Shown: piece by piece, positions 34,967 through 46,515 of the stretch
How the letters are laid out: every line of letters starts with the position of its first letter
Numbering within the stretch: position 1 is the first letter of the stretch
Assembly: GCA_036674765.1 (NCBI GenBank)
Contig: JARVKI010000008.1
Coordinates: forward strand, 682,001-746,000
Source of the DNA: Seiridium cupressi
Lineage: Eukaryota; Ascomycota; Sordariomycetes; Amphisphaeriales; Sporocadaceae
Direction: 5' to 3'
DNA length: 64,000 nt
Program-made: the position numbers and the translations under genes
Notes under the pieces: generated by a model
What the model was told of the DNA's origin: nothing
Database searches by the model: none
Seen by the model: the letters and a program-made list of their open reading frames with translations, nothing else

Positions 34967-37233
34967 TCAGTCTTCAAAGCCTTGGCGGGGCCCCAACCAG
35001 CTAAGAGAGCTGAACAGGCCGCCGTCACCTTCTGGCCAAGTCAGAAAGTCGTACGACGGAGTACTGAGAAATTCCATGGAATCTAGACTCAAGACATCGG
35101 GCTCAGGCTGGAGAATGCGGTCAAGGATGTCTGCGCAACGTGCAGCTAACGGGTTGTCTGCTAGGAGGTGCCTAAAGACTTGCCGAACTGTTTCGATATC
35201 TGCTTGCCACGACAACAGTTGGGGCGATGACCCGTTGTCCGCCAATATAGCAAGGACCATCACAAGTGAGGCGTGAAAGATGAAGAAGCTGGATTGATTA
35301 ATATCATCTTGTTGTCGGGACAATTCACGGAGCCATATACTTACACGGAATACCAACTCTCCACTCTTGAAGGATTGACGCGACTGAGATACTGGTGGAT
35401 TGAGATGATTGACAAGTGGGCAGCTTCAATACAGATGTCTCTGCAAGTTTTGTCGAATGTATGAGGAGCGTTGTTGGCAGGAACATTGTCTCGTTCGATC
35501 GAACGTCCCAGCAGAACCTGCAGAAAGAGGATGATCCTCATATTCCAAAAACGCCACCAAAGTTTCGACCTTGCAAATAGGTACCACTGCTCCTGGGATA
35601 CAGGTTCGTGAGAGATTTGGAAGTATGGTGGTAGTGTCTTTGACCATGACTCTAGTGTCTGATTGAGAGACAATGCTTCTTCTCTGGATATTCCGGAAGC
35701 ACTTAGCAGGCGGTTTGAGATGTGATTGGACTGAACGTGAAAGCTACTTTGATATTTAAGGCCCGAATAGATGGTCGGACCTGTGGACTCCGGGGGAAGA
35801 ATTTCGGTTCTCGGTGTTAGTGACTGTAATCTGTCAGCCTCCTTTCCACCACAACTTGACCTGCGGGCGCATGCAGCTTACCTCGTCGTCAATGTTGAGG
35901 ACCGAGTGTACGTCCATGGATTCCATTCCTGGCAGGAGTATTGGTCTACCAAACGTTGTTGAGGCGCCGCTGTCGAAGATATAAAGACCCCACCAGATTC
36001 TTCTTCGTAGTTCACGTTGAAGTAGGCTGATGTCCCAGTCAGGAAGCTCGCGATGTAAACCAAGGCTGAGTGCCATGCGCACGGCTAAGCCTAGAAAATT
36101 TGAGCCGGTATTGGGTTTGTTTCGCTTCTGGCTAAGATTACTGAGCAAAACCAGTGCCTGGACAAACGTAAAATTGCCGCTCTCGAACATTGACTCGTCC
36201 TCGCCCAAAGATAAGGCATAATGATATAGATCGTCATGTAGGTCTCCGCTAGGATGGCTCATGCACCATGCACCCAGTGCGAGCACTGTAGAGAGTAGCA
36301 TTTGCCATGATCGATGTGAAGGGCGAGGAATGATCTCGTGGAACTGTGCTCGGAAAGTCGCCTCGTGTATGAATGGATAGGATACATGGTATATGGCGAA
36401 GTATGAGTCGATGAGTTGGTTCATGACCTGGCGTGAGACTAGTGATTGAAGCGCTGTACTCGAGAAGGTGCTCTGCTCTTCAGCTCTGGGGGGTTTGGCT
36501 ACTACCCCGTGGCCATCTGACATGGACGTAGAACGGCCCATCCAGAGCAATAAGGACCGCAAAAAGAAAACGCCTGCAGTCGAGCCTTGACGGAGTTAGA
36601 CGTGAGCCATGCATTCAGGTAAGACTGTTGCTTACCGAGGTACCCGGTCCCTTTCGGATTGACAGACAGAGCAGCCATCCCATCGGCAAGCTCGCTGAAG
36701 TCCTCCTGCCAATCGAATCCATCAGCTTCTTGAGGCACAGCCTCAGATATTTTCCCACCAGGCTCGCGCTTAATGGCAGAAACTGCGTCCGGCGCATTGA
36801 AGTCTGGCGTTTTTGGCGATCGAGTTCCAATTGGCGAGTTTGCGGGATTGTCCAACGGCGACGAGGCCAAAGCCTCCTCCAGATTGACATCAGGCAATAA
36901 TTGTGCAAACAGATTTTCAAGTCGTTGCAAGCGGCGCTCCACGCTTGTCAGATACCTGAGGCTTTCTCAGCTCACTATATTCTCAAGGAATTAAGAGCGC
37001 CTACACTCGAGTCAAGGGTGATCGAGTCACTCTTCCACTATAGTGGCATGTCCGTCGGTTCTGGACACAGGCGCTACAAGCTGGACGTTCTCTCGAGCAC
37101 TGATTGAGCTATTTAGAAACCGATCAGAGGAAGTGCTGGAGATCCGAATTCGAACCTTGTGCTTCCTCAGGCGACACGAATCACACTGCAGACTGTCAGG
37201 TTCATCGCTACTGGGATCCACCTCAATTGGCAT
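34967..37233 (-). CDS. Gal4-like Zn2Cys6 transcription factor (661 aa)
   Basis: Nuclear regulator of the Gal4/xylanase-regulator type. Six exons: 37233-37156, 37099-37005, 36955-36636, 36573-35882, 35823-35345 and 35288-34967; five introns all keep frame. Joining exons 1 and 2 yields the cluster CDSCRLRKHK-CSRERPACSACVQNRRTC, spacing C-x2-C-x6-C-x6-C-x2-C-x6-C. Exon 3 gives the linker SPLTRVYLTSVERRLQRLE, the standard dimerisation coiled coil. The fungal-specific transcription factor domain spans about residues 200-420, with FAIYHVSYPFIHEATF, LGLAVRMALSLGLHRE and RRRIWWGLYIFD; a helical C-terminal half follows (SLNQTLESWSKTLPPYF). Every expected segment is present, so the gene looks intact. 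Next to a sugar transporter and a kinase, it is the likely local regulator. Confidence 0.88.
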
Positions 37234-37901
37234 ACCGCTAGCGGACTTGCATGCTGGTGATGCAGCGAAGGGTCCATCGCAACAAGGATTGTGGCCAGGT
37301 CAACCGATGAAGCAATGCATAACAGCAGCGCAGCACTGGTGGGCTGGAGCCTGAATCGAGAGAGCCGATGGCTGTTTCAATATAGAGGAATATTAATGGA
37401 GTCTATCCTAGGTAGATGTGGAGAGCGCTGTGACTTAGCGCAAGCTCAACACGTGACTGGAACCATCCTGCTGTGCAGTCGCCACCTACTACAGGATTAA
37501 TCCATTCTACATTTGGCTCAGGCTCGCAATAGGAGTTGAATCGAGAATTGAATACGAGTAGGTCATGTTAAACATCAGGCATTGCAAGTTGTACCCAGTT
37601 AAGTGCACTGCTGTGGACGATGAGGTTGATGTGCACTTTGCATTGGTTGATACGCCCAGCTTCGGCTACCCAGATTCTCATACAATATATTTCAATACAT
37701 TTTTGAAAGTGTCAGTAGTTATGCTAGCCTGACTGATTCATCTAGATCAAATATTGAAGTTCTTGAAGCTCCGCCCATTTTTCATAGACTACACGAGGAT
37801 GCCATCTTCCCAAATTTCCAGCTTGTCTCCCGTTGAAACGTACGGTAAGCATGACTTCGTGAGCTCATACAAATCCATCAGTTCAACCTTCAAGGGCGCC
37901 C
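37234..37901. other. Intergenic region, promoter of the Gal4-like gene
   Basis: No gene found; promoter side of the regulator and 3' flank of the secreted-protein gene. Confidence 0.4.
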
Positions 37902-38345
37902 TCAGTTACAGCGAAAGCTAGCCCTCATGAATGCACACTCGACCGTCGAGCTCGAACAGTCCCCTCTCACGTACTGACTCATGCCGAAGCCGAACGAGTC
38001 GTTCTCATACTTGAAAACAACCTCAATTTTATCCTCTTCAAGACTGTTCGACACGTTCTGAATATTGATATCATGCTCAAGACCATCGAATGATAGTGAT
38101 TGGCCAGCCCGAATGCCAGGCCATGGGTTGTTGGGTCTCAAGGACTTACAACCCGAGTCGTATACCCAGAAGAAGCATCCTAGTGTGTCCAGGGTCGAGT
38201 TGTCGCACCTGAACGCGCCTTGGCAAAAGGCTGGGTCTTGGTGTACGCAGAGAGGGTCTGATTCGGCGACGAAGTTGTCTGCATCCCCGAACTGCACGAG
38301 GAGCAAAAAAGAGGCTATGAGGCTTGCTCGAAGTGGGAATTTCAT
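37902..38345 (-). CDS. Small secreted cysteine-rich protein (147 aa)
   Basis: Single-exon gene of unknown function. A clear signal peptide (MKFPLRASLIASFLLLVQF, cleavage near residue 22) is followed by a mature chain with eight cysteines at 33, 41, 47, 57, 66, 130, 137 and 146, enough for four disulfides: five close together, a Cys-free middle of 63 residues with two Asn-x-Ser/Thr sites, then three. No Pro/Thr linker, membrane anchor or catalytic motif is seen. Size, secretion and Cys count fit effector-like or extracellular small proteins of ascomycetes, but I recognise no named family (spacing is not that of hydrophobins or CFEM). Confidence 0.7.
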   Translation of the reverse strand: MKFPLRASLIASFLLLVQFGDADNFVAESDPLCVHQDPAFCQGAFRCDNSTLDTLGCFFWVYDSGCKSLRPNNPWPGIRAGQSLSFDGLEHDINIQNVSNSLEEDKIEVVFKYENDSFGFGMSQYVRGDCSSSTVECAFMRASFRCN

Positions 38346-39337
38346 TGTACCCGAGAACTTCTTATGTATACGTCTGTTTTAGAACGTTGCAATGCTATAG
38401 ATTAGCTAGAAAGGCAGAATTGTGAGTTTAGGAATAGAAGAGTCGATTCCGATATGTTCTTATAGCCGTCCTGACGCGTCTCTGCTGAGATCGTGTTACA
38501 CCATGCTAATTTAGACATGAAGCCCCTCGAGTCGCACGGATGAGATCTCGCAGAATCCGGCCAGCTGCGGTGCGATGGCATACTTAGCCACGATTGCTGC
38601 ATCATGTTTAGCTGCCGCACTCTCACACACGTGGTCTCATGTTTGCTGCCCTGGCAGTGCATCAGCAGAGCTCCTCGGCCACGTGGTGACGAGCTCGATG
38701 GTGATCTACGGTACTCAAATACGGAGAAACCGGCTGAGTAGGCGATGAATCGACAGTCAGCCGGCGTCGTAGTGTACGACGTAAGCTAACCATAACAGTT
38801 CCACCAGCTGTCGCTTGACCTATACCAGGGATAGTTGGACATCGACAAGCAGGCGGCACAAATACATAACCAATGCTGCTGCCACAGATGCGGTACAATG
38901 CGCGATAAAGGGCTCTTGACGCCTCTGTGCCGCAACTTGTCTGCCAGCTCTTTGACATGAGATGATTTTTCCGGCAGCAACGATACTGCTGGTACGATAC
39001 TTTCCGCTTCTTGTATTCAAGATCCCCTGAATGGGTTGTTAATATCATAGACAGCTTAAGAGGTCAGCAAATAGAAGGGGTGTCCTTGAAGTGGATAGTG
39101 GTCTGTTGTGGACAATCTCGCAATGCTCATGCAAAGTGAAGACAGACACCACGCAGACCACGGACTGGCGACGGAATATTTCCGGCACTGGATTACGTAA
39201 TTTCTCGGGACAACGACCTAAATGCATGAACATTCTGAGAGCGCCGACATCTTAGGTCCGCATTGCAGAGCGATGAACTGGTCATCCTACTTTAATGTGT
39301 AATTCTAAAATCGTTTGACCATATTGCTTGTTAAGAC
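38346..39337. other. Intergenic region before SAS2
   Basis: A 128-codon open frame at 38662-39048 (minus) has no motif or signal and looks chance. Nothing else seen. Confidence 0.4.
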
Positions 39338-41088
39338 ATGGCGCAACAGAAGCGCAAGCAACCGCACGATGAAACTGCTGCGACTGCAGCAGCCCCACGG
39401 CGAGCGACGCGACACACATCAGCAGCAGCCAGCACAGAACCAGAAAAGCAGCGCAGAACCACGCGTGGACGCGCCAACACACTCGACGAACCTCAATATG
39501 CTATCACAGGTTCTAGCGCCTCCGTGGTGAAGCGCAATGACGTGTCGAAGAGCAAGGCTGCGCCCGCCCCACCACCGGTGCCGGCCAAGGCCACAAGAAG
39601 GACCAGAGGTCACACAGCGGAATCAGAAGCGGGAGCCGATACATCGATAGTAGTGAGAGCGGCACAACCGAATGGGAAGAAGCGGTCAGCACAGTCGCAG
39701 TCGAGTACAAGGCAAACGGCTGTGTCACAACCGGTGATACCAGCGTCTTCCCCGGCACCGAAAACGGAACCCAAGATCCGGGCGAACACATCGAGGCCCA
39801 GAACATACGTGCCACCTCCAAAACCATCAGCCCAGACACATCCGCAAGCTCCCGCGGCCAACCTGACAGACCCAGCCACCGCTTCATCAATCACCCCCAA
39901 GCGCCGAACTTCATCCGCCACCATCTCCAAACCGCCTCCAACGCCAAAGTCAGATCGTAACATCGATAAAGTCGTGTTAGGGAACATTTGCTTCAAGACA
40001 TGGTATCCATCCTACTACAGTAAAGAGGTGCTCGGTGATGCATCTGGCAATGCGGGACCTCGAGACCACAGTGGTGGGGGAGCGAAGATAGGGGGCGGCA
40101 AGAAGGAGAAGGAGGCCATCTTGGACCGGCTCTACGTGTGTCCCTCTTGTTTCAAGTACTCGAAAGAGCTCCTGTCATGGACTGGACATGTCAGATACTG
40201 CAAAAATCAAGCCTATGTTCCAGGAATGAAGATATATACACATCCCCAAGGCACGACGCTCGGTGCTGAGGGAGAGTGGAGTGTCTGGGAGGTCAATGGG
40301 GAGCGCGACGTGGTGAGTTGTCTGCTCTGGGAAAAAAAAAGCTTTCCGTTGGCTAACCATAACAGCTTTTCTGCCAGAATCTCTCTTTATTTGCCAAGTT
40401 ATTTCTAGACAACAAGTCGGTTTTCTTCGACGTGACGGGCTTCACGTACTTTCTGCTTGTATACACTCCACCTACGGAATCCGCCGGAGCAGTCTCAACT
40501 CCGAGCATATGTGGTTTCTTTTCGAAGGAGAAAATGTCTTGGGATAATAATAATCTGGCATGTATTCTTGTCTTCCCTCCATGGCAGCGGAAAGGTTTAG
40601 GCGCGCTTTTGATGGGCGTCTCGTATGAGATTTCCAAACGCGAGGGTATCATTGGTGGACCAGAAAAGCCCATCTCAGAGCTTGGTCGTAAGGGATACAA
40701 GAGGTACTGGGCTGGAGAGATCGCAAGATGGCTCCTTGGCCTTGAGCTGGAAAAGGGCCATGGACATGAAGACCTGCTGGTGGATCTTGAGGACTGCAGC
40801 AAAGCAACCTGGATAGCGCAAGAGGACTGCCTAGCGATATTGCGCGAGATGGACCTCGTGGCAGAAGCTGGTCTGGGGCCGCCGAAGCCAAAACAAGTTG
40901 AAGGAGATGAAGAAGAGAAACCGGAAGAACAAGTTATCGAAGTTCCGCGCGTCAAGCTTGATAAAGCAGCTGTCCGGAAATGGGTGGAAGATAACAAGAT
41001 TGACCTTGACAGCGTATGTGACCCGGATGGCTTTGTGGAAGGGTATGCGATACGGGAAGAAACAAATGCAGAGGACGAAGAGGAATAG
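39338..41088 (+). CDS. SAS2: MYST histone acetyltransferase, SAS2-like (565 aa)
   Basis: Acetyl-CoA-dependent lysine acetyltransferase; yeast Sas2 acetylates H4 Lys16. Exons 39338-40312 and 40366-41088, joined in phase 0 by a 53-base intron with a CTAAC branch site. A Ser/Thr/Pro/Lys-rich disordered N-terminus of about 200 residues precedes the MYST domain: start at VVLGNICFKTWYPSYY, C2HC finger CPSCFKYSKELLSWTGHVRYC near residues 268-288, core VFFDVTGFTYFLLVY, acetyl-CoA loop PWQRKGLGALLM near residue 399, and GGPEKPISELGRKGY, where the Ser/Pro/Glu segment matches the family. No chromodomain is present, which argues against Esa1 (Tip60 type). The C-terminus (KPEEQVIEVPRVKLDKAAVRKW) is also typical of fungal Sas2. 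Confidence 0.9.
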
Positions 41089-41552
41089 CCACAGTGCAAG
41101 AATAAACTATCATTGTTAACAGAGAGCGTTATACTGGTAGTTAGATCTCCTGCAGAGTAGTAATAATGCTCACTTATAGAGACACAATGAGCAAGAATCT
41201 ATTATAACGAGTTTCATCAAAGCAGTGGCCTATATATCTCCCAGAACAATGCATAACTCTCTCATCACTCAAATTAGCCCACTAGAAGTAATGAACAATC
41301 GCCGAGGACTGCAGATTTCTCCATTGTCCAGTGGCCCAGCTTCAGCCCATGCCACCATTAAATTGCCAAATCCGCAGCTGATGTTGGCGGCCTTTCTTCC
41401 TCGTCACAACATAACTCACCTCACGTCGCACTTGGGGCTGGCCACAGAGAATTTTGACTTCGCCATCGACGCTGGTACTCGCCGACAAGGTAAGGCGATA
41501 ACTAGGGGCTCTTTTCAGTACCAAGCTGACTTTCATCTCACATTCAGATACA
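41089..41552. other. Intergenic region before the 2EXR array
   Basis: Promoter of the first 2EXR gene; no other feature. Confidence 0.4.
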
Positions 41553-42443
41553 ATGGCTGACCGCACTCTCACAACATTCCCTCTATTCGCCAACCTGCCC
41601 ATCGAGCTTCGCTTGCTCATATGGGACAGCGCCCTTGAAGAACATACAAGCGACAATATCGTGTATTATCACGACGCTGATCCGTCCTGGGATTTTTGCG
41701 AGATCATCCCCACGAGGAACTTGATCTGCCCCCTACTTGCTGCTACTTCGGAGAGCCGTGATCATGGCCTTCGTTGGTTTGATGCCAAGCTTGACGTCCA
41801 GCCTGTTGAGCACACCCCCTATTTCAATTTTCTCCGCAGAGGCACAGATCAAGAGGAGGTGTCTGAAACCCGTACTAGAGCTGGACATCTATTTCTGAGA
41901 CTAGACAAACATGTCTTTCTTGTTGGGGACAGGCTACAGGAAGTTCCAGGCCTCACGATGTCCAGTCTCATGGTCATGACACGCCACAGACCCAATCCAG
42001 CCATTTGGGGAGGCAAGACTTATTACCGTTCTGTAATGCACTCCGATCTCCGTTCACGCGTTCGACGGGTCTTTTACGCCGGCCTTCGTTGTGGCGTTAA
42101 CCCCAACTCTGACAGTCATGTTCCGTTGAGACGACTGATGGAAAAGAGTGATTTCTCCATGGTGATGGAGGAGTTTCCCGGAATGAGTATGCTTTGCTAC
42201 ACAAGCGCATTCGAGAACATGCACATCATTCTGGGAGCAACTTCGACAACATACGAAGAGGCCCAAAAGGAGTTTCGGCGTGCCTGGACTACGCTTTTAT
42301 GGATGCTTCACAATCATGGGTTCAAGAAGACAGAGGCGTGGCTGGCCCTTAATTGTGGCAATACACAGTGGACCCAGCTATACAGTAGAGTCAGGATCCT
42401 CTGGGAGAAGACCAGCATCATTTTGGGAGAGGCGGAGGAATGA
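41553..42443 (+). CDS. 2EXR-domain protein, array copy 1 (296 aa)
   Basis: Intronless gene of the fungal 2EXR family (PF20150 type), function unknown. The family hallmark is near the N-terminus: FPLFANLPIELRLLIWDSAL, then IVYYHDA, a PTRNLICPLLAATSESRDHG segment and RAGHLFLRLDKHVF. Beyond it the sequence is not recognisable, with a WTTLLWMLHNHGFK end. First of four members in tandem within 7 kb. The ATG at 41553 is the natural start, just before the domain. No signal peptide or membrane span. The N-terminus shares the Pro-x-Glu-(Leu/Ile) helix with F-box-like proteins, but there is no true F-box. Confidence 0.8.
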   Translation: MADRTLTTFPLFANLPIELRLLIWDSALEEHTSDNIVYYHDADPSWDFCEIIPTRNLICPLLAATSESRDHGLRWFDAKLDVQPVEHTPYFNFLRRGTDQEEVSETRTRAGHLFLRLDKHVFLVGDRLQEVPGLTMSSLMVMTRHRPNPAIWGGKTYYRSVMHSDLRSRVRRVFYAGLRCGVNPNSDSHVPLRRLMEKSDFSMVMEEFPGMSMLCYTSAFENMHIILGATSTTYEEAQKEFRRAWTTLLWMLHNHGFKKTEAWLALNCGNTQWTQLYSRVRILWEKTSIILGEAEE

Positions 42444-43478
42444 GTGACGAATAGCTCGAGATCGAGCTCAGAAGTTCACCAAACTCGATCCTACGGTAGA
42501 TTGGCTTGGAACTTGAGACTTTGCTTGCAGTTGTATAACTGGTAGAGCACCTGGAGTACGCAAAATCAACAATAGACTGCGATAGAGAGAAACACACAAA
42601 ACTTGGGTCATGGCAAACAGAATCCACAGAGCTTAAGTCATGGTGTGATACCGGAACTTGCGATAAAAGCATCTCAGAAGGGTGCTGCAGATAATGGCCA
42701 ATTGAGCGAAATATATTTTGTTCTTCGTTCTGCTTTCACTTTCTGTGATATCACGGTTCGAGATCCTAGAGTCCAGCGGAAACTGTAGAAAATGATTTAC
42801 CTGGAGGGAAGGGAAATGGAAGGTAGACGTAGAGGGTCTGTTTCATACTTAAGTGAAGCCTCAAGCAGACAGTGCGTGCCCTTGGTCGTCCGGTTGACAC
42901 CTACCACCAAACCTAGTGATTGTCCACATTTGGAGAGATTCTGATTTTGATTGAAATCATAGAATGAAGGCTGTTGGGTTGGGCCAGGCATGCCACCTCT
43001 AAAGATATCAGACGATGATAAGTTGGTTAAGCATTTCCCCGTAAGGCACCCGACTGCCTTGCCAAGGTGATTTAATGAGCATAACGTTTTCTATCTCGTG
43101 TTCAGGTTTAATCACTTCGGATCCTGTTAACAAACATGGGATACCTCTTCTTTAAGCAATACAAGCAAGAAATAATAATGGAAAAACTAAGATAGAATAG
43201 ATTTAGTTGTTTGTTTCTACCTTTGCTGACCTCTAGAATGAAAATTCACTCGTTGACTAATATTGCTTGCACACAAAGAACTAGCTAATATTTTGCCGGC
43301 GAGCTCTATTTTAGAAGCTCTCTCAATCCCCCAACGTCGAAACCACAATCCTGTCCCAGCGCAGGCGTCGACAACGACGCGACAACCAAGCTCAGATTTC
43401 TTTCACCTACAACCACAAGGGCACCACGCCCGACTTCCACTCGACGTTGCCTCCGATAATTTTCCATCGCTTTCCAAC
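42444..43478. other. Intergenic region between 2EXR copies 1 and 2
   Basis: No gene. An A-box-like string (GGTAGAGCAC, 42541-42550) lacks a partner B-box at tRNA spacing. Confidence 0.4.
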
Positions 43479-44318
43479 ATGTCTTGCACCGACGGACTGC
43501 GCAAACCAAGCGCCTCACTTGAGTCTTCACACGAGCTCACCCATTCTCCATCGAAGGCACCAATGCCGACGCCAAACTTCCCCAAGTTCCCCGATCTACC
43601 TCCCGAGCTTCAAATCCAAATTTGGGAGGAGGTACTCAAAGAGGAGGCAGGCAGACGCATCATCTATATCGACAGGCCGTGTTGGGCAATAAGACCTACG
43701 AAGAATCTCTGTTCTCCCTTGCTTGCCATATGTGTCGAGAGTCGCAAGCTCGCACTGGCGCGATACACCACCAAGCGGCCTGTCTTCCGCGTCTACGAGA
43801 AAAACGCCATTGCTGACCGCAGAATTACGCCCGTGAGTGCTGGTATCCTGTATCTGCGACCATCTGACGACTTTCCCGTTTGCAACCTCAGAGCTTTCGA
43901 GATGGGCAAGGAATCAGCCTTTCTCGGGGATTTGCGCTTCTTGTACCATTTCTGCGCCTCGTCGATGATGGGACCAGAAAAGTTTCCCCATGTCTTCTGC
44001 TTAAGCGCGTCGTACGTGGAACCCTGGTGTCTTTGGGACAGGCTACACCCCATCCAGCGGCCCACGGATCCACCCATTTTGGGATCCCTCACTCAGTGGT
44101 TCACTGGAGCGCATACCTTCACCCTCATACACAATGAGGAGAAGGTAGGGCATATACAGGCGAAACTGCTCCATGATCTCGGACGTGGAGGAATGCCCAA
44201 TTTTCTCGCAAGATTTCCAGACCGATACCATGATTTCGGAAGAGATGCATACATGTACAGTGTATTCCCCTGTACGTGGTACATGGCGCGGGATGGAAAG
44301 ATGAAGGAGTTCATATGA
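43479..44318 (+). CDS. 2EXR-domain protein, array copy 2 (279 aa)
   Basis: Intronless 2EXR paralogue. The domain begins at FPKFPDLPPELQIQIWEEVL (near residue 32), followed by RRIIYIDR, the PTKNLCSPLLAICVESRK block and GILYLRPSDDF, in the same order as copy 1. The reading frame is open upstream to about 43263 but without an ATG, so I use the ATG at 43479. The C-terminal half has WFTGAHTFTLIHNEEK, not shared with copy 1 at sight. Function unknown. Confidence 0.8.
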   Translation: MSCTDGLRKPSASLESSHELTHSPSKAPMPTPNFPKFPDLPPELQIQIWEEVLKEEAGRRIIYIDRPCWAIRPTKNLCSPLLAICVESRKLALARYTTKRPVFRVYEKNAIADRRITPVSAGILYLRPSDDFPVCNLRAFEMGKESAFLGDLRFLYHFCASSMMGPEKFPHVFCLSASYVEPWCLWDRLHPIQRPTDPPILGSLTQWFTGAHTFTLIHNEEKVGHIQAKLLHDLGRGGMPNFLARFPDRYHDFGRDAYMYSVFPCTWYMARDGKMKEFI

Positions 44319-45647
44319 ATGACATTCGAGAGATCTGGAGATGCATTGGCACGGACGATAATGTGGTGAGGCAATGCCTCAAATGCGAGCTTATATCATA
44401 GGGGGTCTATGAATACTCGGTCCTGCAGTCCGCGAGTAGAGATGTCTGCCTGGGAAACATACTTCATGGGATACACCTTCTTGCAGTTGAGACGAGGAGC
44501 GGTAGGCAGCACAGGAATCGCAACATGATAGGACAATAATTTCCAGTTTACCAGTAGATGCGACATCTAGATGTCAGCGCCGTAATGAAACGCCTACAAA
44601 GTGAATGACACCCACTAACAAGGAACGACATACATCATGAGTAGGTATTTTGGATGGATTGTTTATTACTTATAACAATTATCCATTACTTCACGCAGTA
44701 AGATCGATACAAGTCGAGATCTTGCTGGTATAATATTTGATTTGCTAGAGTTTTTGTGCATATTGTTTAACTAGACTCTCTTTGCGTATATACGAGTTGC
44801 ATCAGATCAAAGGGATAACCACTGGGGAAGGAATTAATAACCATAGAAAAACTATTCAAGATCACAGAAATTGTGTTGCGGTGATGCGGCAACATATATT
44901 CTGTGGAAACTGCTGCTGGGGTTTGGAGTTTGCTTCTGTCGTGACTACATGTATAAAGCAAAAGCTGATATGACTGATTAGGCCACGCATTGTCACCGCC
45001 AGAAATTGCTAATAGATTAATAAAAATGTTTTTACGTTTCTTTTTTCTCACCCCTTCCCTCCAAGCCCCATTAAGGCTAATTTAACGGCTGTACCGCAGT
45101 CTATAAGAAAGTGTATGATCATTTCTGTAAACATATTTGGACTGCTCCTTTATTTCAAGTTCTAAATGGAATTCCACCTTCAACAGTAGACCATATGGGA
45201 ACTTTGCTAGCCAAGTCCACCACCAGTCTTTGGCCGAGATTATAAGATGGCAGCAGTTATGTCTTTGATAAAAGAAACCACCGGTAGTGGCTCCAGAATT
45301 CAGATATCTCGAGACTGACTACCATATTAATCCAGATCGTGGATACCGACACTACGAAGCCAAGGCAAGAAAACCAGGCAGCGAACTACGCTCAAGATAG
45401 GACCAGTGAAGCCTGGCTATGGCTGGTAGAGTACAACTAAAAGTAATAAAAAACAAGCTCACTGCTAACACGTTTCGTTGATTGGTTAATGTGCCTGAGA
45501 AGTTACCAAAGCTCAGTTGGACTTCTGCGTTGTACCTCTGTTGTTGGTTCGCCTTTGGATTAACGCCGGGCCTCAAAAACTTGTTACCGCACCTGCACTT
45601 CTTGGGCTCTTTCTGTTTGCCACAACCGTGCAACCGAAAATTCAGAC
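44319..45647. other. Intergenic region between 2EXR copies 2 and 3
   Basis: AT-rich, without a gene or recognisable repeat. Confidence 0.4.
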
Positions 45648-46515
45648 ATGGGACAATTAGACTTCAGAGATATCATCCCGTCTTCCACACCACCGCATCA
45701 ACAGAAACAAGCACGACCCCGCGAAAACACCATCGAGCTAAACGACACTGAAGCTGCCTGCTGTGGCAAGCGGATGTTAAAGGAGGAGAACTTCGCAAAG
45801 TTTCTCGACCTGCCAAAGGAGCTCCGCATACAGATCTGGGAGAATTGTCTTGAAGCAGAATCTCAGTACCGCATCGTCATCTCCGACACTACGTTCTCGG
45901 AATTGATCTTCCCGACCCGAGACCTAGCATGTGCGCTCCTGTCAGTCAATGACGAAGCCCGCAAGTGCGCGCTCGCCCACTTCACCACCGCCGTGACCGT
46001 TTATCACTCCAGAAATGTTTCTCTGAGATGGGGATACCGCAAAGCCGAGCCCGGTGAACTCTTGGCGGCAGGACGAGTCCACTTGCGACTAGAAGACGAC
46101 TACTTCATCCCCCCGGATCGATCTCTACGGGATCCGACTGAACGGGGAGGTGTTGTTGGATGTAGAGACTAGCCCTGGTAACATACTCTATAGATTCGTG
46201 GGTCTCCTGGCCCCGAACAAGACTCAAGCCATCCGAAATGGACTCGTTCCCTACCGACACGATGCTGTGGACCGGATAATTGCCTGGACAACAAAGATTT
46301 TTCCCAACCTGGAGCGAATCTGGTGGGTCTACGCCAACTTCAACCCGGATGACTTCACTCGGTTCCTGTTTATTCTAGCTTCATCCGGCCGCGAGAAGTT
46401 GCTCAGGTCTCATCCATGTAAACTGTCCTTCATCTTGAGCAAGGAGGACTCCCTGAAGGCCACATCGACTACTGGACTGATCGATCGAGTCGCTATCAAG
46501 CCTGGCTGGTCTTAA
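45648..46515 (+). pseudogene. 2EXR-domain protein, array copy 3, frameshifted
   Basis: The 5' frame (45648-46172) carries the domain: FAKFLDLPKELRIQIWENCL, FPTRDLACALLSVNDEARK and GRVHLRLEDDYFIPP. It then runs into an unrelated short end. From about 46115 a second frame (+1) continues with sensible sequence, IDLYGIRLNGEVLLDVE then FVGLLAPNK and WTTKIFPNLERIWWVY, to a TAA at 46513-46515. The frames meet at a run of six C (46109-46114); with one base fewer they form a single protein of about 288 residues. No intron fits. It is a recent pseudogene, a sequencing slip in the homopolymer, or a truncated product. Confidence 0.65.

Noticed and set aside
38662..39048. 128-codon minus-strand frame before SAS2
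   Set aside because: Basic, Arg/Ser-rich translation with no signal or domain; likely chance.
42531..42770. A-box-like GGTAGAGCAC and a B-box-like GGTTCGAGATCC
   Set aside because: About 210 bases apart and no cloverleaf can be folded, so not a tRNA.
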